Below, in pieces: positions 5,427 to 7,221 of a DNA stretch of 7,221 nucleotides (the stretch's first letter is position 1; each line of letters begins with the position of its first letter). The position numbers were made by a program, and so were the translations under genes. The notes beneath the pieces are model-generated. The model was given only the letters and a program-made list of their open reading frames with translations. It was not told where the DNA came from and made no database searches. The stretch is from positions 1 through 7,221 of the forward strand of contig JACQVL010000163.1 in NCBI GenBank assembly GCA_016209865.1. The letters are read 5' to 3'. This DNA is from Candidatus Latescibacterota bacterium (lineage in GTDB: Bacteria > JAAXHH01 > JACQVL01).

Positions 5427-6624
5427 GGACGCCCTCAACCAGCTCCACTGGTGGCTCACCCTCCCGCCGGTGAACCTGATCGCCCGCGGGGACGTGATCC
5501 GGTTCCGCCATGCGCTCTACCTCATCGTCCATCAGGTCACGGCCGTCCTGTTCGGGTTGAACGGTCAGCCGGTCAGGATGACGTATCCGTCGACCCTTTC
5601 TGACGGTCGATCGCGTCTCGACGCCCTCCCCATCCGGCCTGACCAGTGCGGGCTGCGGCTGGAGCAGATGGTGACGGCCGGCCGCATGGAGGACGCCTGG
5701 GCGGTCGCCGCCCGGCTGATCGGCGATGTCTCAGCCCTCACTATCCCCCATCCCCTTTCTCTCCCACGAGGGGAGAGAAAGGGGAGTAGTCCCTGGGTGA
5801 CAGTCTCCCCTCTCCCCGCCGTGGGAGAGGGGCCGGGGGTGAGGGCTTCACTATCACCCGATAAACTGGTTGTGCTCGCGCAGCAAGCCGCCCAGTGGTA
5901 TCACCGGCTTCCTGGCCTCGACGGGATCGCCTTGACCGGCTCGCTGGCGCGCGGGTACGCGGACGCGATGTCCGACGTCGACCTGAGCGTGTACTGCCGC
6001 GCCATCCCCGCGCACGACGCGCGGAGGGCGGTCGCCGCCGGCCTCCCCGGCGTCCGCGGCATCCTGATCGAGCACGCCTGCGACACCGCCTGGGTCGAGG
6101 GCACGCTCGTTCACGTCCGGTACTGGCAGACGTACAATGTCGAGCGGATGGTTGCGGCGTTCCCGGCTCCGCCGTCCGACGCCTTCCTGGCGGAAGACCT
6201 CCAGGTCTGTGTCCCTCTCTATGACGTCTCAGGACGACTCCAGGCCTGGAAAGCCCGTGTGCAGGCGTTCGCCCCGCACCTCAAGGCCGAGTTACTCGCC
6301 CCGACTCAGCGCCGGCGGCCGGCGTTCGCCCGCGCGTGGTCGGCGGCGCTGGCGGCGCATGATGTTCTCCATCTGCACTGCCTGGCCAATCAGGCCGCCA
6401 ACGACTGGTTGATCGCCCTGTTTGCTATGAACGACCGCTTCTTGACAACGCCTCGATGGTGTCGTGACGAGATGCGCCGGTTTGCGATCATCCCGGCTGA
6501 GAGCGAGGCGCGGCTTCTTGAGGTCGTCGAGCCGATCACGGACTGGGGCGAGGCGGGGAATCGATGGAGGGGATTACATCAGCTCTGGGAGGAGGTGACT
6601 CGCGCATGCGGAACGGCGCAATAA
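5392..6624 (+). CDS. Composite MNT-type nucleotidyltransferase with an in-frame repeat insert
   Basis: The reading frame of 410 codons has three parts. Residues ~17-115 are helical, with IARGDVIRFRHALYLIVHQ and VLFGLNGQP, and resemble the C-terminal helical half of minimal nucleotidyltransferases, without a catalytic head. Residues ~115-152 are translated from a palindromic repeat (Pro/Arg/Gly/Glu-rich). Residues ~156-410 look like a complete enzyme: nucleotidyltransferase signature LTGSLARGYADAMSDVDL (181-198; G183, S184, D195, D197), then its own helical half with HDVLHLHC and LIALFAMNDRF. Such proteins transfer a nucleotide to a small molecule (as in aminoglycoside resistance) or to protein or RNA; the substrate cannot be told. 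No Shine-Dalgarno precedes the ATG at 5392. The functional product may start later, at GTG 5839 (behind GGGAGAGGGG) or GTG 5872. No link to arginine synthesis is evident. Confidence 0.7.
   Translation: MGRSSCPPRLDEDALNQLHWWLTLPPVNLIARGDVIRFRHALYLIVHQVTAVLFGLNGQPVRMTYPSTLSDGRSRLDALPIRPDQCGLRLEQMVTAGRMEDAWAVAARLIGDVSALTIPHPLSLPRGERKGSSPWVTVSPLPAVGEGPGVRASLSPDKLVVLAQQAAQWYHRLPGLDGIALTGSLARGYADAMSDVDLSVYCRAIPAHDARRAVAAGLPGVRGILIEHACDTAWVEGTLVHVRYWQTYNVERMVAAFPAPPSDAFLAEDLQVCVPLYDVSGRLQAWKARVQAFAPHLKAELLAPTQRRRPAFARAWSAALAAHDVLHLHCLANQAANDWLIALFAMNDRFLTTPRWCRDEMRRFAIIPAESEARLLEVVEPITDWGEAGNRWRGLHQLWEEVTRACGTAQ
5733..5847 (+). repeat. Palindromic repeat element (two nested hairpins inside terminal inverted repeats)
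   Basis: A perfect 9-base terminal inverted repeat, AGCCCTCAC (5733-5741) and GTGAGGGCT (5839-5847), encloses two strong hairpins. The first pairs 5751-5765 with 5771-5785 (15 bp, 5-base loop). The second pairs CCCCTCTCCC (5807-5816) with GGGAGAGGGG (5823-5832) around a 6-base loop. The sequence type (runs of CCCCTCTCCC / GGGAGAGGGG) is like dispersed palindromic repeats found in many environmental genomes, usually between genes (general knowledge, not searched here). It stays open in the surrounding frame, giving a peptide from LTIPHPLSLPRGERKG to PAVGEGPGVRAS. The 8-mer TCACTATC occurs at 5738-5745 and again at 5848-5855. Confidence 0.8.
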
Positions 6625-6674
6625 GCGTGGCAAACAGATCAAACAGACCCCCGGAGTAATACACCTGGCCTTCC

Positions 6675-6715
6675 TTCTGAATTGGCCACTATTAGGTGGT
6701 CACCCCTGTTCAGAA
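6675..6715. repeat. Imperfect inverted repeat between convergent genes
   Basis: TTCTGAA (6675-6681) pairs perfectly with TTCAGAA (6709-6715). Inside, GGCCAC (6684-6689) pairs with GTGGTC (6696-6701) with one G-T wobble. It lies just after the plus-strand nucleotidyltransferase and facing the minus-strand genes, where a two-way terminator could sit, but it has no T-tract. It could also be the end of a lost mobile element. Confidence 0.35.
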
Positions 6716-6844
6716 CCCGGAACCGAACACCAACATAGTTTGCAGGCAGAGCGGTAGAAACTGTTTCAGAAAACCGACAAGCTGAGCCGGTTCCGGTCGG
6801 CCGGCAGCAAAATCGGCATCCGTTTTGATCGGTGTCATCTTCAT
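6710..6844 (-). pseudogene. HigA-like antitoxin relic (N-terminal piece only)
   Basis: The minus-strand frame of 44 codons begins MKMTPIKTDADFAA, which resembles the start of HigA-type antitoxins paired with this HigB class (roughly MxxxPIKTEADYxAAL). After about residue 14 the similarity stops: the rest (GRPEPAQLVGF onward) has no helix-turn-helix and ends at a stop at 6710-6712. A good ribosome site, GAGGGGAG (6849-6856 on the minus strand), precedes the ATG, and the HigB-like stop lies 15 bases upstream, the usual toxin-then-antitoxin order. I read it as the remaining head of a deleted or interrupted antitoxin gene. The match is short, so the call rests largely on the neighbouring toxin fragment. 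Confidence 0.55.
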
Positions 6845-6859
6845 ACGACTCCCCTCGTC

Positions 6860-6937
6860 TCAAATTGTCATCGCATCAATTTGGTCATACTCCTGATAGG
6901 AACCAATGAAGCGAATGTAGACGATCCCATACGCAGA
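6860..6937 (-). pseudogene. HigB-like toxin relic (C-terminal 25 codons)
   Basis: The minus strand encodes SAYGIVYIRFIGSYQEYDQ then IDAMTI and a TGA stop. This matches the conserved end of RelE-like HigB mRNA-cleaving toxins (pattern VYIRFIGTHxEYDxID). Intact members are about 95-105 residues. Here the same frame meets a TGA at 6953-6955 only five codons further upstream, and no other frame from 6938 to 7026 restores the expected K-Y/F-R-L-V strand. So only the tail survives and the toxin cannot be functional. An antitoxin-like start follows directly. Confidence 0.7.
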
Positions 6938-7026
6938 ACGGGAAGGAACTGTTCATCAACTCTTTGGCGACACAGGTTGAGACTGCGCCTGCGTCAATGT
7001 CCGCCCTGCGGGACTCCTCGGTCCCC

Positions 7027-7221
7027 TTAATCATACTGGCTCTGTCTATGCTCGCCGAGCAGTCGCCGCTGCCTGGGGGTCGCCTGCGCGAGCAGCTGCG
7101 GATCGAACTGGAATTGATTCAGATAGGGCGGATATTTCTGCGTCATCATCCGGTTGGCATAGTGGACCTGCAGCAGGTACCGCACCCGGTCGCTCGTGTT
7201 GGCCGTGCCCCGGTGCCAGAC
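7027..7221 (-). CDS. Phytanoyl-CoA dioxygenase (PhyH) family protein, C-terminal part
   Basis: The frame is open from the window edge to a TAA at 7027-7029, giving the last 64 residues; the start lies beyond 7221. It opens with VWHRGTANTSDRVRYLL. This is the distal iron-binding His (H3 of the fragment) followed 11 residues later by Arg14, the spacing of human phytanoyl-CoA hydroxylase His264 and Arg275 (2-oxoglutarate binding). N8 and S10 between them are also family-typical. The rest, VHYANRMMTQKYPPYL and RQRRLLGEH, looks like bacterial PhyH proteins. These are non-haem Fe(II)/2-oxoglutarate oxygenases that hydroxylate varied small molecules; the substrate is unknown. It converges on the plus-strand genes and is not part of the arginine operon. 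A short hairpin, GGGAC-CGAGGA-GTCCC on the minus strand, lies immediately after the stop. Confidence 0.85.
   Translation of the reverse strand, partial: VWHRGTANTSDRVRYLLQVHYANRMMTQKYPPYLNQFQFDPQLLAQATPRQRRLLGEHRQSQYD

Larger units (their letters stand above)
6625..7026. other. Gene-free stretch with relics, lower GC
   Basis: No intact gene is supported here. Base composition falls in part of it: 24 of the 60 bases at 6861-6920 are G or C, well below the arginine genes. The identifiable contents are the HigB-like and HigA-like fragments on the minus strand (listed separately) and an imperfect inverted repeat at 6675-6715. The 74-codon minus-strand frame at 6639-6863 begins with TTG overlapping the HigB-like stop and resembles nothing I know. 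I see no tRNA or CRISPR here. Confidence 0.7.

Noticed and set aside
5751-5832. The hairpins as a rho-independent terminator
   Set aside because: They have no T-tract and lie within an open frame bounded by shared terminal inverted repeats, so a repeat element explains them better.
5854-6114. Minus-strand and alternative-frame open frames opposite the nucleotidyltransferase
   Set aside because: The plus-strand frame here contains the GS...DxD signature; the others are Arg/Pro/Ala-rich shadows.
6639-6863. Minus-strand frame of 74 codons as a small gene
   Set aside because: It starts at a TTG inside the HigB-like stop region, is out of frame with the antitoxin-like start, and resembles no known protein.

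Overview
The window holds an arginine-biosynthesis cluster from a GC-rich bacterium, followed by a much less orderly region. On the plus strand the first 5.4 kb reads argR-argC-argB-argD-argH-argA(short GNAT type). The genes lie head to tail with 4-base or 1-base overlaps or gaps of about 10-40 bases, so they look like one operon led by its own arginine repressor. ArgA, ArgB, ArgC and ArgD carry glutamate to N-acetylornithine, and ArgH performs the last step (argininosuccinate to arginine). The deacetylation step (argE or argJ), argF and argG are not here and must lie elsewhere. No operator or promoter for the operon is visible because the window starts six bases before argR.

From about 5.35 kb the order breaks down. 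The short argA ends in a low-complexity tail that overlaps a 410-codon reading frame for an MNT-type nucleotidyltransferase. That frame looks composite: a first part resembling only the helical C-terminal half of such an enzyme, a 115-bp palindromic repeat translated in frame, then a complete nucleotidyltransferase with its own helical half. This suggests two tandem copies, the first beheaded, joined through a repeat element.

From 6625 to 7026 there is no intact gene. The base composition drops in part of this stretch, and on the minus strand I can read the relic of a HigB/HigA toxin-antitoxin pair: the last 25 codons of a HigB-like toxin and the first ~14 codons of a HigA-like antitoxin. The window ends in the C-terminal 64 residues of a phytanoyl-CoA dioxygenase-family protein on the minus strand.

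The organism cannot be named with confidence. High GC, an AhrC-like ArgR, a clostridial/deltaproteobacterial-style short ArgA, a PhyH dioxygenase and CCCCTCTCCC-type palindromic repeats together suggest an environmental lineage such as Chloroflexota, Armatimonadota or Poribacteria (inference only). The arginine genes are conventional. The unusual material is at 5346-7026: the composite nucleotidyltransferase, the palindromic element and the toxin-antitoxin relic. I see no clear evidence of a wholly new system.
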